DNA from: Ferruginibacter sp.
GTDB lineage: Bacteria > Bacteroidota > Bacteroidia > Chitinophagales > Chitinophagaceae
Direction of reading: 5' to 3'
NCBI GenBank assembly: GCA_025362765.1
Contig: JANYFI010000007.1
Location: 1-5,119, forward strand
DNA length: 5,119 nucleotides
A program made the translations under genes and the position numbers. Below the pieces are notes generated by a model, which saw only the letters and a program-made list of their open reading frames with translations, was not told the origin of the DNA and did not search any database. How positions within the stretch are numbered: the first letter of the stretch is position 1; each line of letters starts with the position of its first letter. Shown in pieces: positions 1-5,119 of the stretch.

Positions 1-284
1 TTAATACGCTGATTACTCACTGAAATTGGAATGATCATTTTCAATGCTGGATCATGAATCTTGAGAAGTTTGAATTTAAAATCGCTGTAAGAAAAAATTC
101 CAAGCCCTTTGTTTCTGTTTTCTCCAAACCACAGAATGTCTTTAGGAATACATGTGGGGAAATTAAATTTTAATTTATCTGGATGTTCGCATTCAGGAAC
201 AATTAAAATATCTGGCTTGTATGCAAGAATGAATTCAGCTTTTTTTCTGAAAGCCATGTTACAATTCCAGGTGATGATTTTCAT
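1..284 (-). CDS. Endonuclease/exonuclease/phosphatase (EEP) superfamily protein, N-terminal part
   Basis: This reading frame runs leftward off the window edge, so only the first 94 residues are visible. It begins MKIITWNCNMAF, the usual first strand of EEP-fold hydrolases, in which the Asn of the WN pair (N7 here) sits in the active site. At residues 25-33 it has DILIVPECE, matching the DIIxLQE-type motif whose Glu binds the catalytic metal. GLGIFS at about 60-65 matches the 'G.aI.S' strand of the family. Members cleave phosphodiester bonds in DNA, RNA, phospholipids or inositol phosphates; the part seen here does not say which. The ATG at 284 is preceded in frame by a TGA only 15 bases upstream, which fixes the start. 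A hand count over 1-240 gives about one third GC, well below the neighbouring oxidoreductase gene. The fold assignment is fairly secure; substrate and role are unknown, and the catalytic C-terminal His motif lies outside the window. Confidence 0.8.
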   Translation of the reverse strand, partial: MKIITWNCNMAFRKKAEFILAYKPDILIVPECEHPDKLKFNFPTCIPKDILWFGENRNKGLGIFSYSDFKFKLLKIHDPALKMIIPISVSNQRI

Positions 285-316
285 TGCGAAAGAATTTCAA
301 TTGTTAGCGATGCAAT

Positions 317-356
317 AAAAAAAACAGGGAGTTATTGTGACAATAACTCCCTGTTT
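317..356 (-). terminator. Rho-independent terminator of the leftward operon
   Basis: A perfect 16-bp inverted repeat (AAACAGGGAGTTATTG at 322-337 and its complement at 341-356) closes on a 3-base loop. Read on the minus strand it is followed by a run of eight T (317-324 on the plus strand are all A). It begins 24 bases past the stop codon of the oxidoreductase gene and has no T run on the plus-strand side, so it ends leftward transcription only. Confidence 0.93.
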
Positions 357-380
357 CAGCAAATACATAAGCGTTGTAAA

Positions 381-1829
381 CTAAAGACTCCAGCCTTCCC
401 TGTAAGTACGTTTTACAAACTGGTTGGCTTCGTCAAAATTCGTAATCTTCATATTCGGACCATCCCAAAGCAGTTTGATAAAACGTCCGGGATAATCAAA
501 ATCATCACTACCTTTTGGCTTGCGGATATCATAACTGCGAATGGCCAGGTTACCCATCAATACGCTTTCTGTAAGTGGACCGGCAATGTCAAACTGCGAG
601 CTCAGGTTCTTTGCCTTTTCACTGCCATAACCGGCAATAGCGGCTTCCACCCATGCGGCATAGTGACCATCTTCTCCGCCATTTACACGGGCTACTGTTT
701 GTGGCACTTTCACTTCTTTGGTTCTTGAAGTTGGCAACAGTTGCGGATTAACACCATAGGTGCCCGCCATCATTTTTCCTTTTGTACCCAGGAAAATAAC
801 GCCATTGCCACCATCGCCCATTTCTTCGTTGGCACCCAGTTCTTCGGGTCTTGAGGGTTGGATACCTCCATCCATCCAATGCAATTCTACATCGGGCTTG
901 CCATTTTGGCCTTTAAACCGCAACGTGATGTGCGACGCAATCGGGCCACTTTCAGGATAGTATGCTTTGTTCCAGTTTTCAATATATTTTGTTGCCACGC
1001 TACATTCTGCACTAGTTGGATATCCCAGACCCATTACCGCAAATGCAGGCGCCATAATGTGGCAGGCCATATCGCCCAATGCACCGGTTCCATAATCCCA
1101 CCAGCCACGCCAGTTAAAGGGCAGTATGCCTTCAAAATATTCTTTCTTCGGCGCTGTACCCAGCCATAAATCAAAATCAAGTCCTGCAGGAACGGGTGAA
1201 GTTGTACCTGGTCTGCCCACACCCTGCGGCCAGATAGGCCGGTCTGTATAACAATAGATAGTATGCACATCACCAATGGTACCTGCATTGTACCAATCCT
1301 GCAACTGTCTTACGCCGTCTCCTGACGATCCCTGGTTGCCCATTTGAGTTACTACTTTATATTTGTGCGCTGCTTCTGTAAGCATACGGGCTTCGTAAAT
1401 GTCATGCGTCATGGGCTTTTGCACATATACATGTTTGTGCAATTGCATGGCTGCCATAGCCGCTACACCATGCTGGTGATCGGGTATGGAAACAGACACA
1501 GCGTCAATTGATTTTCCTTCCTTCGCCAACATTTCGCGAAAGTCTTTATAATATTTTGCTTTAGGGAAATTCTTGCGTGTTTCTACCGCCTGGCGGTCAT
1601 CTACATCGCATAAAAAACCAATCTCGGCTTTGCCGCTTTTAAAAAAGTTTGCGATATCACTTTTCCCCTTACCACCGGCTCCAATACCAGCCACTACCAA
1701 CTTATCGCTGGGAGCAACAAAACCACGGCCCAGTACATGGCGTGGCACAATAAAAAATCCGGCAGCAGTCAACGCAGAATTGCGGATAAACTTACGCCGG
1801 GAATCCTGTACAACATTTTTCTTTTTCAT
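381..1829 (-). CDS. Tat-exported Gfo/Idh/MocA-family oxidoreductase
   Basis: The 482-residue product is a predicted NAD(P)-dependent dehydrogenase acting on a sugar, glycoside or cyclitol. Residues 10-15 read SRRKFI, a twin-arginine export signal, followed by a hydrophobic stretch (about 17-28). The folded, cofactor-loaded enzyme is therefore probably exported to the periplasm, possibly anchored by an uncleaved signal. A Rossmann fold begins at about 43, with the nucleotide-binding loop GIGAGGKG at 48-55. The family's EKP motif appears as QKP (137-139), keeping the Lys that contacts cofactor and substrate. GDMACH at 252-257 resembles the conserved active-site helix of exported members of the family. 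The length is normal for the exported subgroup, which is longer than cytoplasmic members. The gene lies 120 bases downstream of the symporter, on the same strand, and ends at a strong terminator. Related exported enzymes are known to make 3-keto sugars; inositol or a glycoside are both possible here. Family and export are well supported; the substrate is not determined. Confidence 0.9.
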   Translation of the reverse strand: MKKKNVVQDSRRKFIRNSALTAAGFFIVPRHVLGRGFVAPSDKLVVAGIGAGGKGKSDIANFFKSGKAEIGFLCDVDDRQAVETRKNFPKAKYYKDFREMLAKEGKSIDAVSVSIPDHQHGVAAMAAMQLHKHVYVQKPMTHDIYEARMLTEAAHKYKVVTQMGNQGSSGDGVRQLQDWYNAGTIGDVHTIYCYTDRPIWPQGVGRPGTTSPVPAGLDFDLWLGTAPKKEYFEGILPFNWRGWWDYGTGALGDMACHIMAPAFAVMGLGYPTSAECSVATKYIENWNKAYYPESGPIASHITLRFKGQNGKPDVELHWMDGGIQPSRPEELGANEEMGDGGNGVIFLGTKGKMMAGTYGVNPQLLPTSRTKEVKVPQTVARVNGGEDGHYAAWVEAAIAGYGSEKAKNLSSQFDIAGPLTESVLMGNLAIRSYDIRKPKGSDDFDYPGRFIKLLWDGPNMKITNFDEANQFVKRTYREGWSL

Positions 1830-1949
1830 GATTGTTTATATGTTTAAGATGTAAATTACGCCGCGTTAAAAAATAAAATTACAATTTAACTGAACTATTT
1901 CATTTTATTCTACCACTCATACTTTTTGGTGTATAATACCTTCATCTCC
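1830..1949 (-). other. Intergenic spacer between symporter and oxidoreductase genes
   Basis: These 120 AT-rich bases contain no coding frame. An 8-bp inverted repeat (TTTTTGGT at 1923-1930, ACCAAAAA at 1952-1959) overlaps the symporter stop codon, but it is GC-poor, has a 21-base loop and lacks a proper T run. I do not call it a terminator. No convincing Bacteroidota promoter was found. The two genes may be co-transcribed, although the gap is long enough to hold an internal promoter. No Shine-Dalgarno sequence precedes the oxidoreductase ATG. Confidence 0.4.
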
Positions 1950-3578
1950 CTACCAAAAAACGGTGTACAACGCTATTAGTATTCCACTAATAATAATTGA
2001 CCCTACGGCAAATCCTGTTGTTATTTTGAACATAGCATTATCAACTTCAATTACGTGCACTCCTTCTTTCTTTGGTTTGGCGAGGCTCATTACAATCATT
2101 AATACTGTAATAGCTACAAAAGTAATTACCATCCTGTTTAAAAAAGCGATTTCGGAAAAACCACCGTTGGTCCAAACGGGTAAAAATTTCAGTACTGTTG
2201 AAAGAGGAATGGTTAATACTGCGCCGCCAAGTGCGGCTGAAGCGGTGGCCCGTTTCCAAAAAAGCCCCAATAAGAAAATTGCCAGCACACCCGGCGATAC
2301 AAAGCCCACATATTCCTGTATAAACTGGTAAGCCTGGTCGAGCGATTTTAAAGCAGGTGCAACAAGCCCTGCGATTACCATCGCTATCAGCACCGCCCAC
2401 CTTCCAACCGATACCATTTTTTTTTCGGAAGCTTCCTTGTTAAAATATTTTTTATAAATATCAAGCGAAAAAATAGTGGAAATACTATTTGCCTTACCAG
2501 CTAGTGATGCGACAACAGCTGCGGTTAATGCTGCAAATGCAATTCCTTTTAAACCCTGTGGCAATAAATTCATTAAAGTAGGATAAGCATGATCTGGTTT
2601 GAGAACACCCCCAGCATCTGCCATTTCCTGTTGAAACAGGCCTTTATTATGTAATACATACATAACTATGCCAGGCAACACCGCAATCACCGGCACCAGC
2701 AATTTCAAAAAAGCAGCAAACAAAATTCCTTTCCTAGCCGTCTTCAAATCCGCACCGAGTGCACGTTGTACAATATATTGATTGCATCCCCAATAAGCCA
2801 GATTATTTACCAGCATACCGCCAAACAAAACAGACAGGCCAGGCAGTTCCATATAATAGGGATTAGACTTATCGAATATCATGTGAAAATGTTCGGGCGC
2901 TTCTTTACGTAAAATAGAGAGCCCTTTAAAAATATTTTTGCCATAGCCATATTCTGCCGACAATAAAGTCAGGGCGAGATAAGTGGTAACCAATCCACCC
3001 AAAATTAACACCACCACCTGCACCACATCAGTGTATCCAATCACTTTCATGCCGCCCAGTGTTACTACCAGCGAAAAAATTACGAGGCAAATAACACTCC
3101 ATTCAAAACTAACGGGGGATATTGACGAAATTGCCAATGCCCCGAGGTAAATAATAGAAGTAAGATTTACAAACACATACACCAATAACCAAAATACTGC
3201 CATGATGGTGCTTACCGTATCATTATACCGCATGGATAAAAACTGCGGCATGGTAAAAATCTTATTTTTCAGGTATACAGGAATTACAAAAATGGCCACA
3301 ATAATCAATACTGCCGCCGCCATCCATTCATAACTTGAAATGGCCAACCCCAAAGCAAAGCCTGACCCAGACATGCCGATAAAATGTTCTGCAGAAATAT
3401 TGGAGGCGATGATGGAGGCACCAATCGCCCACCAGGTGAGTGAGCCTTCGGCCAAAAAAAAATCTCTTGAACTGGCTGTGGATGATTTCTTTTTATGGTA
3501 GATATAATATCCGTAAGTGGAAACAGAAATAAAGTATACAAAGAATACAATATAGTCGAGTGTATGCAATTGATTCAT
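1950..3578 (-). CDS. Sodium:solute symporter, SGLT-type (sugar/inositol transporter)
   Basis: The 542-residue inner-membrane protein belongs to the solute:sodium symporter family (SSS). It closely resembles the Vibrio sodium/galactose transporter vSGLT along its length, including the ending ALYTVFW, so it looks full-length with about 14 membrane helices. Signature stretches are ASNISAEHFIGMSGSG (58-73), SYEWMAA (82-88), AYWGCNQYIVQR (261-272), FAAFLKL (287-293) and QFIQEYVGFVSPG (418-430). Mapped from memory onto vSGLT, the sugar-site residues N60, E84, N259, the gating Y262, K292 and Q421 are retained. Gln69 of vSGLT is His here (H65), as in animal SGLT1. At the sodium site A58, I61, A354 and S358 are retained, while one of the two serines is Ala (A357). 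The family includes glucose, galactose and animal myo-inositol carriers. Lying downstream of myo-inositol oxygenase, the protein most likely imports myo-inositol or a related sugar or sugar acid; this is inferred from context. The ATG at 3578 was chosen because it gives a normal family N-terminus. Confidence 0.93.
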   Translation of the reverse strand: MNQLHTLDYIVFFVYFISVSTYGYYIYHKKKSSTASSRDFFLAEGSLTWWAIGASIIASNISAEHFIGMSGSGFALGLAISSYEWMAAAVLIIVAIFVIPVYLKNKIFTMPQFLSMRYNDTVSTIMAVFWLLVYVFVNLTSIIYLGALAISSISPVSFEWSVICLVIFSLVVTLGGMKVIGYTDVVQVVVLILGGLVTTYLALTLLSAEYGYGKNIFKGLSILRKEAPEHFHMIFDKSNPYYMELPGLSVLFGGMLVNNLAYWGCNQYIVQRALGADLKTARKGILFAAFLKLLVPVIAVLPGIVMYVLHNKGLFQQEMADAGGVLKPDHAYPTLMNLLPQGLKGIAFAALTAAVVASLAGKANSISTIFSLDIYKKYFNKEASEKKMVSVGRWAVLIAMVIAGLVAPALKSLDQAYQFIQEYVGFVSPGVLAIFLLGLFWKRATASAALGGAVLTIPLSTVLKFLPVWTNGGFSEIAFLNRMVITFVAITVLMIVMSLAKPKKEGVHVIEVDNAMFKITTGFAVGSIIISGILIALYTVFW

Positions 3579-3634
3579 CAGCAGGCATTAAATTTATTGA
3601 GCAGTCAAGATAAGTAAAAATCGCAGGTTATATA

Positions 3635-3644
3635 CAATCGATTG
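3635..3644. promoter_or_regulatory. 10-bp palindrome upstream of the symporter gene, possible operator
   Basis: CAATCGATTG is a perfect palindrome centred on CG, 56 bases upstream of the symporter start codon. LacI-family proteins favour sites with a central CG, but its half-site differs from that of the 4779-4792 operator. It may therefore bind another regulator or be chance. Confidence 0.25.
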
Positions 3645-3665
3645 CCGGAAGACTGTAATAAATTA

Positions 3666-3706
3666 ATAAGCTGCCACCATTGCGGATGTCAATAGTGGCA
3701 GCTTAT
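3666..3706 (-). terminator. Hairpin after the MIOX gene, possible weak terminator
   Basis: A perfect 12-bp stem (ATAAGCTGCCAC at 3666-3677 with its complement at 3695-3706) is extended, after one C/A mismatch, by a 4-bp inner stem (ATTG 3679-3682, CAAT 3690-3693) and a 7-base loop. Leftward, the stem is followed by the interrupted T-rich stretch TAATTTATTA rather than a solid T run. It lies about 90 bases past the MIOX stop codon and about 90 bases before the symporter start. It may terminate or attenuate the MIOX transcript, or protect its 3' end. Confidence 0.5.
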
Positions 3707-3761
3707 GCTGCTGGGAACCTTACTGTTTGAGGCTGGTGCATAAAAATGACAATTGATATTA

Positions 3762-3783
3762 GACTTAAAACGGGACTTAAAAC
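3762..3783. repeat. Short direct repeat, two copies of GACTTAAAAC
   Basis: Two identical 10-base copies (3762-3771 and 3774-3783) are spaced 12 bases start to start, just past the MIOX stop codon. They may be a small tandem duplication; no function is evident. Confidence 0.55.
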
Positions 3784-3797
3784 AACTTCTATTTCAA

Positions 3798-4688
3798 CTA
3801 AAATTTTAAATTGGCGGGCAGGTATTTTTTTACCAACGCCTCATAGTAAGGCTTTAATTCACTCCAATTAGGCGGGGTTGGGTTTTTAGAATATAAATCA
3901 TAGGGGTTAAATAAATTTACCCATTTAAACATTTCATGGTCATGCCCGCTCATTAAATGATCATACGCATGTTCCTTGTGCTGTGAATAAAAAGAATGAT
4001 ACCGCAACATATATAAACCTGATTCCGGCAGGTAATCTTTCATCATGTGGTAAACATATTCATCATGCCCCCAGGAAAGCTGCACATTGTCTAATCCGCA
4101 GTTAGGACTATACACACCATACTTTGTGTTATAACGTTCGTCGTCAAAATCAGGACTATTTTTAAAATATTCGGGATATACTATTTTATCAGAAAAGGCG
4201 CAACCTACGGGAAAGGTATCTCCTACCACGGCCCACTGCGCTTCACCAAACAAACACAACACTTTGCCCATATCGTGCAACAACCCTGTTAATACCATCC
4301 AATCAGGATGACCATCGCGACGGATAGCTTCTGAGGTTTGCAGCAGATGTTGAAACTGATCAAGATCGGTATCAGGATCTGAATCATCTACCAGTTGATT
4401 TAAAAATTGGAAAGCATCCCAAACGGGCATTTCTTTTTTATCAAATTTTAGATAATTGGCTTTTTTACTCATTACAAAATCATAACTCTGGTAAGTATGA
4501 TTGAGCTTGTAGAACTCACGAACCGTGTCCCTTTCCGGGCTATCGTAGTTGCGATATGCTTCCGTAGATTTATCCGTTGCTATCGATTCCGGATCTGGAT
4601 AACGCTCCAATACATCATCTTCCCATACATCCAGGCTCTTTAACGGATTGATGGAATGTTGATTTAATTCGTCAATAGAAGGTAGCAT
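3798..4688 (-). CDS. Myo-inositol oxygenase (MIOX)
   Basis: The 296-residue cytoplasmic enzyme is predicted to convert myo-inositol and O2 to D-glucuronate at a mixed-valence di-iron centre, the first step of the oxygen-dependent inositol route. It aligns along its length with human MIOX: YRNYDSPERDTV (45-56), YKLNHTYQSYDFV (60-72), GLLHDMGKVLCLFGEAQWA (135-153), GDTFPVGC (156-163), CGLDNVQLSWGHDEY (197-211), RYHSFY (229-234) and DLYSK (264-268). All six iron ligands can be placed: H114, H138, D139, H208, H231 and D264, equivalent to human H98, H123, D124, H194, H220 and D253. The substrate lysine of human K127 is K142. The fold is an HD-domain variant, here with a slightly longer N-terminal segment (about 1-40). 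The gene is the first leftward unit from a control region shared with a divergent LacI-type regulator and precedes a sodium/sugar symporter, so regulated inositol uptake and oxidation is likely. The ATG at 4688 gives the family's normal length. The identification is firm; in vivo use is inferred. Confidence 0.96.
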   Translation of the reverse strand: MLPSIDELNQHSINPLKSLDVWEDDVLERYPDPESIATDKSTEAYRNYDSPERDTVREFYKLNHTYQSYDFVMSKKANYLKFDKKEMPVWDAFQFLNQLVDDSDPDTDLDQFQHLLQTSEAIRRDGHPDWMVLTGLLHDMGKVLCLFGEAQWAVVGDTFPVGCAFSDKIVYPEYFKNSPDFDDERYNTKYGVYSPNCGLDNVQLSWGHDEYVYHMMKDYLPESGLYMLRYHSFYSQHKEHAYDHLMSGHDHEMFKWVNLFNPYDLYSKNPTPPNWSELKPYYEALVKKYLPANLKF

Positions 4689-4778
4689 ACAAGCAATAAT
4701 TTAAAGTATAAAGAAAAATTGTTTTGCTAATTTGAGCATTTTAATGCGGGATAACTACACTATCGCCTGTTTTATTTA

Positions 4779-4792
4779 CGAAACCGGTTTCG
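4779..4792. promoter_or_regulatory. LacI-type operator in the divergent control region
   Basis: CGAAACCGGTTTCG is a perfect 14-bp palindrome with a central CpG (4785-4786), the typical form of LacI/GalR-family sites. It lies 43 bases upstream of the LacI-family gene and 90 bases upstream of the MIOX gene. The adjacent regulator has the hinge Leu (L60) that in LacI-family proteins wedges into such a central CpG. Binding by the neighbouring regulator is inferred; autoregulation plus control of MIOX is the simplest reading. Confidence 0.75.
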
Positions 4793-4820
4793 CTTAAAAG
4801 ATAAAATTGACGTAGCTTTC
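4788..4820 (+). promoter_or_regulatory. Candidate promoter of the LacI-family gene
   Basis: TAGCTTTC (4813-4820) matches five of the six fixed positions of the Bacteroidota -7 element TAnnTTTG. It lies 21 bases after TTTC (4788-4791), a partial -33 TTTG inside the operator. A rival -7 element, TAAAATTG (4802-4809), also has one mismatch but no good partner. In the first version the repressor would cover the -33 region. No equally good candidate was found for the MIOX direction. Confidence 0.3.
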
Positions 4821-4835
4821 TGCTTTGAATAGCGT

Positions 4836-5119
4836 ATGAAAAACAAGGGAAATAACATCACTATTAAAATGCTGGCCCAACAACTGGGCCTTTCCATTTC
4901 AACGATATCAAAAGCACTTAGTGACAGCCATGAAATAAGCGCTGCCACCAAACTACGGGTAAATGAGCTGGTACAACAACTCGATTATACACCCAACCCT
5001 TATGCCAGCAGTTTAAGAACCCGCAACAGTAAAACGATTGGTGTAATAATACCGGAAGTTGCTGACAGTTTTTTTGCACAAGCCATCAATGGCATTGAAT
5101 CGGTAGCGCAGGAAAAAGG
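4836..5119 (+). CDS. LacI/GalR-family transcriptional regulator, N-terminal part
   Basis: The gene runs off the right edge after 94 residues. It starts with a LacI-type helix-turn-helix: ITIKMLAQQLGLS (8-20), then the recognition helix SISTISKALSD (20-30). Aligned with E. coli LacI, the base-reading positions are I21, S22 and K26. The third helix and hinge follow (KLRVNELVQQLDYTPNP 39-55, YASSL 56-60), with L60 matching the LacI hinge leucine. From about 68 the sugar-binding (periplasmic-binding-protein-like) domain begins with IGVIIPEVADSFFAQAINGIE, typical of the family. The ATG at 4836 is chosen because it leaves the usual short lead before the first helix; no clear ribosome-binding site precedes it. 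The gene is transcribed away from MIOX and a perfect palindrome lies between them, so it probably regulates that gene and itself. The ligand, perhaps inositol or glucuronate, cannot be told because the effector domain is cut off. Confidence 0.93.
   Translation, partial: MKNKGNNITIKMLAQQLGLSISTISKALSDSHEISAATKLRVNELVQQLDYTPNPYASSLRTRNSKTIGVIIPEVADSFFAQAINGIESVAQEK

Noticed and set aside
109..318. Plus-strand 69-residue reading frame
   Set aside because: It lies antisense to the EEP-family gene, which has clear family motifs, and its own translation resembles nothing recognisable.
1034..1288. Minus-strand 84-residue frame inside the oxidoreductase gene
   Set aside because: It is an alternative frame of an intact, full-length gene with no homology or start context; there is no sign of a frameshift in the main frame.
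1923..1959. Inverted repeat TTTTTGGT/ACCAAAAA spanning the symporter stop codon as a terminator
   Set aside because: The stem is short and mostly A/T, the loop is 21 bases, and there is no T run in the right place on either strand.
1963..2331. Plus-strand 122-residue reading frame
   Set aside because: It is the antisense shadow of the symporter's C-terminal half; the membrane-like composition comes from the complementary strand.
4725..4738. TGCTAATTTGAGCA as a second operator upstream of MIOX
   Set aside because: Only the outer four bases on each side match, it lacks the central CG, and it does not resemble the 4779-4792 palindrome.
4689..4778. Promoter for MIOX, e.g. the TATACTTT-like stretch near 4706-4713
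   Set aside because: It matches the Bacteroidota -7 element at only some fixed positions and has no -33 TTTG partner at a suitable distance, so it was not called.

Overview
The window looks like a chromosomal segment of a Bacteroidota bacterium, probably from the Chitinophagaceae/Sphingobacteriia side of the phylum. That placement is inferred. It rests on moderate to low GC, A/T-rich start regions without clear Shine-Dalgarno sequences, promoter-like TAnnTTTG variants, and the protein families present (a Tat-exported Gfo/Idh/MocA oxidoreductase, an SGLT-type sodium:sugar symporter and a LacI regulator). No rRNA, tRNA, insertion sequence or CRISPR array was seen.

Layout from left to right: (1) 1-284, minus strand, the N-terminal 94 residues of an endonuclease/exonuclease/phosphatase-superfamily protein running off the left edge. 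It is clearly more AT-rich than the rest and probably unrelated to the other genes. (2) 317-356, a strong intrinsic terminator for leftward transcription. (3) 381-1829, minus, a 482-residue Tat-exported Gfo/Idh/MocA-type oxidoreductase. (4) 1950-3578, minus, a 542-residue sodium/sugar symporter of the SGLT type. (5) 3579-3797, an intergenic region with a hairpin, a 10-bp palindrome and a short direct repeat. (6) 3798-4688, minus, a 296-residue myo-inositol oxygenase (MIOX) with all six iron ligands visible. (7) 4689-4835, a divergent control region with a perfect 14-bp LacI-type operator, CGAAACCGGTTTCG. (8) 4836-5119, plus, the N-terminal 94 residues of a LacI-family repressor running off the right edge.

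Read together, genes 3-8 form a candidate cyclitol/sugar utilisation locus. The symporter would import myo-inositol, or a related sugar or sugar acid. MIOX would open the ring with O2 to give D-glucuronate. The exported oxidoreductase would act on a sugar or cyclitol outside the cytoplasm. The divergent LacI protein would switch the locus through the palindrome. The MIOX and transporter-family assignments are firm. The transported substrate, the oxidoreductase substrate and the co-regulation are inferences from gene neighbourhood. No glucuronate-catabolism genes (uxaC, uxuA, uxuB type) lie inside the window.
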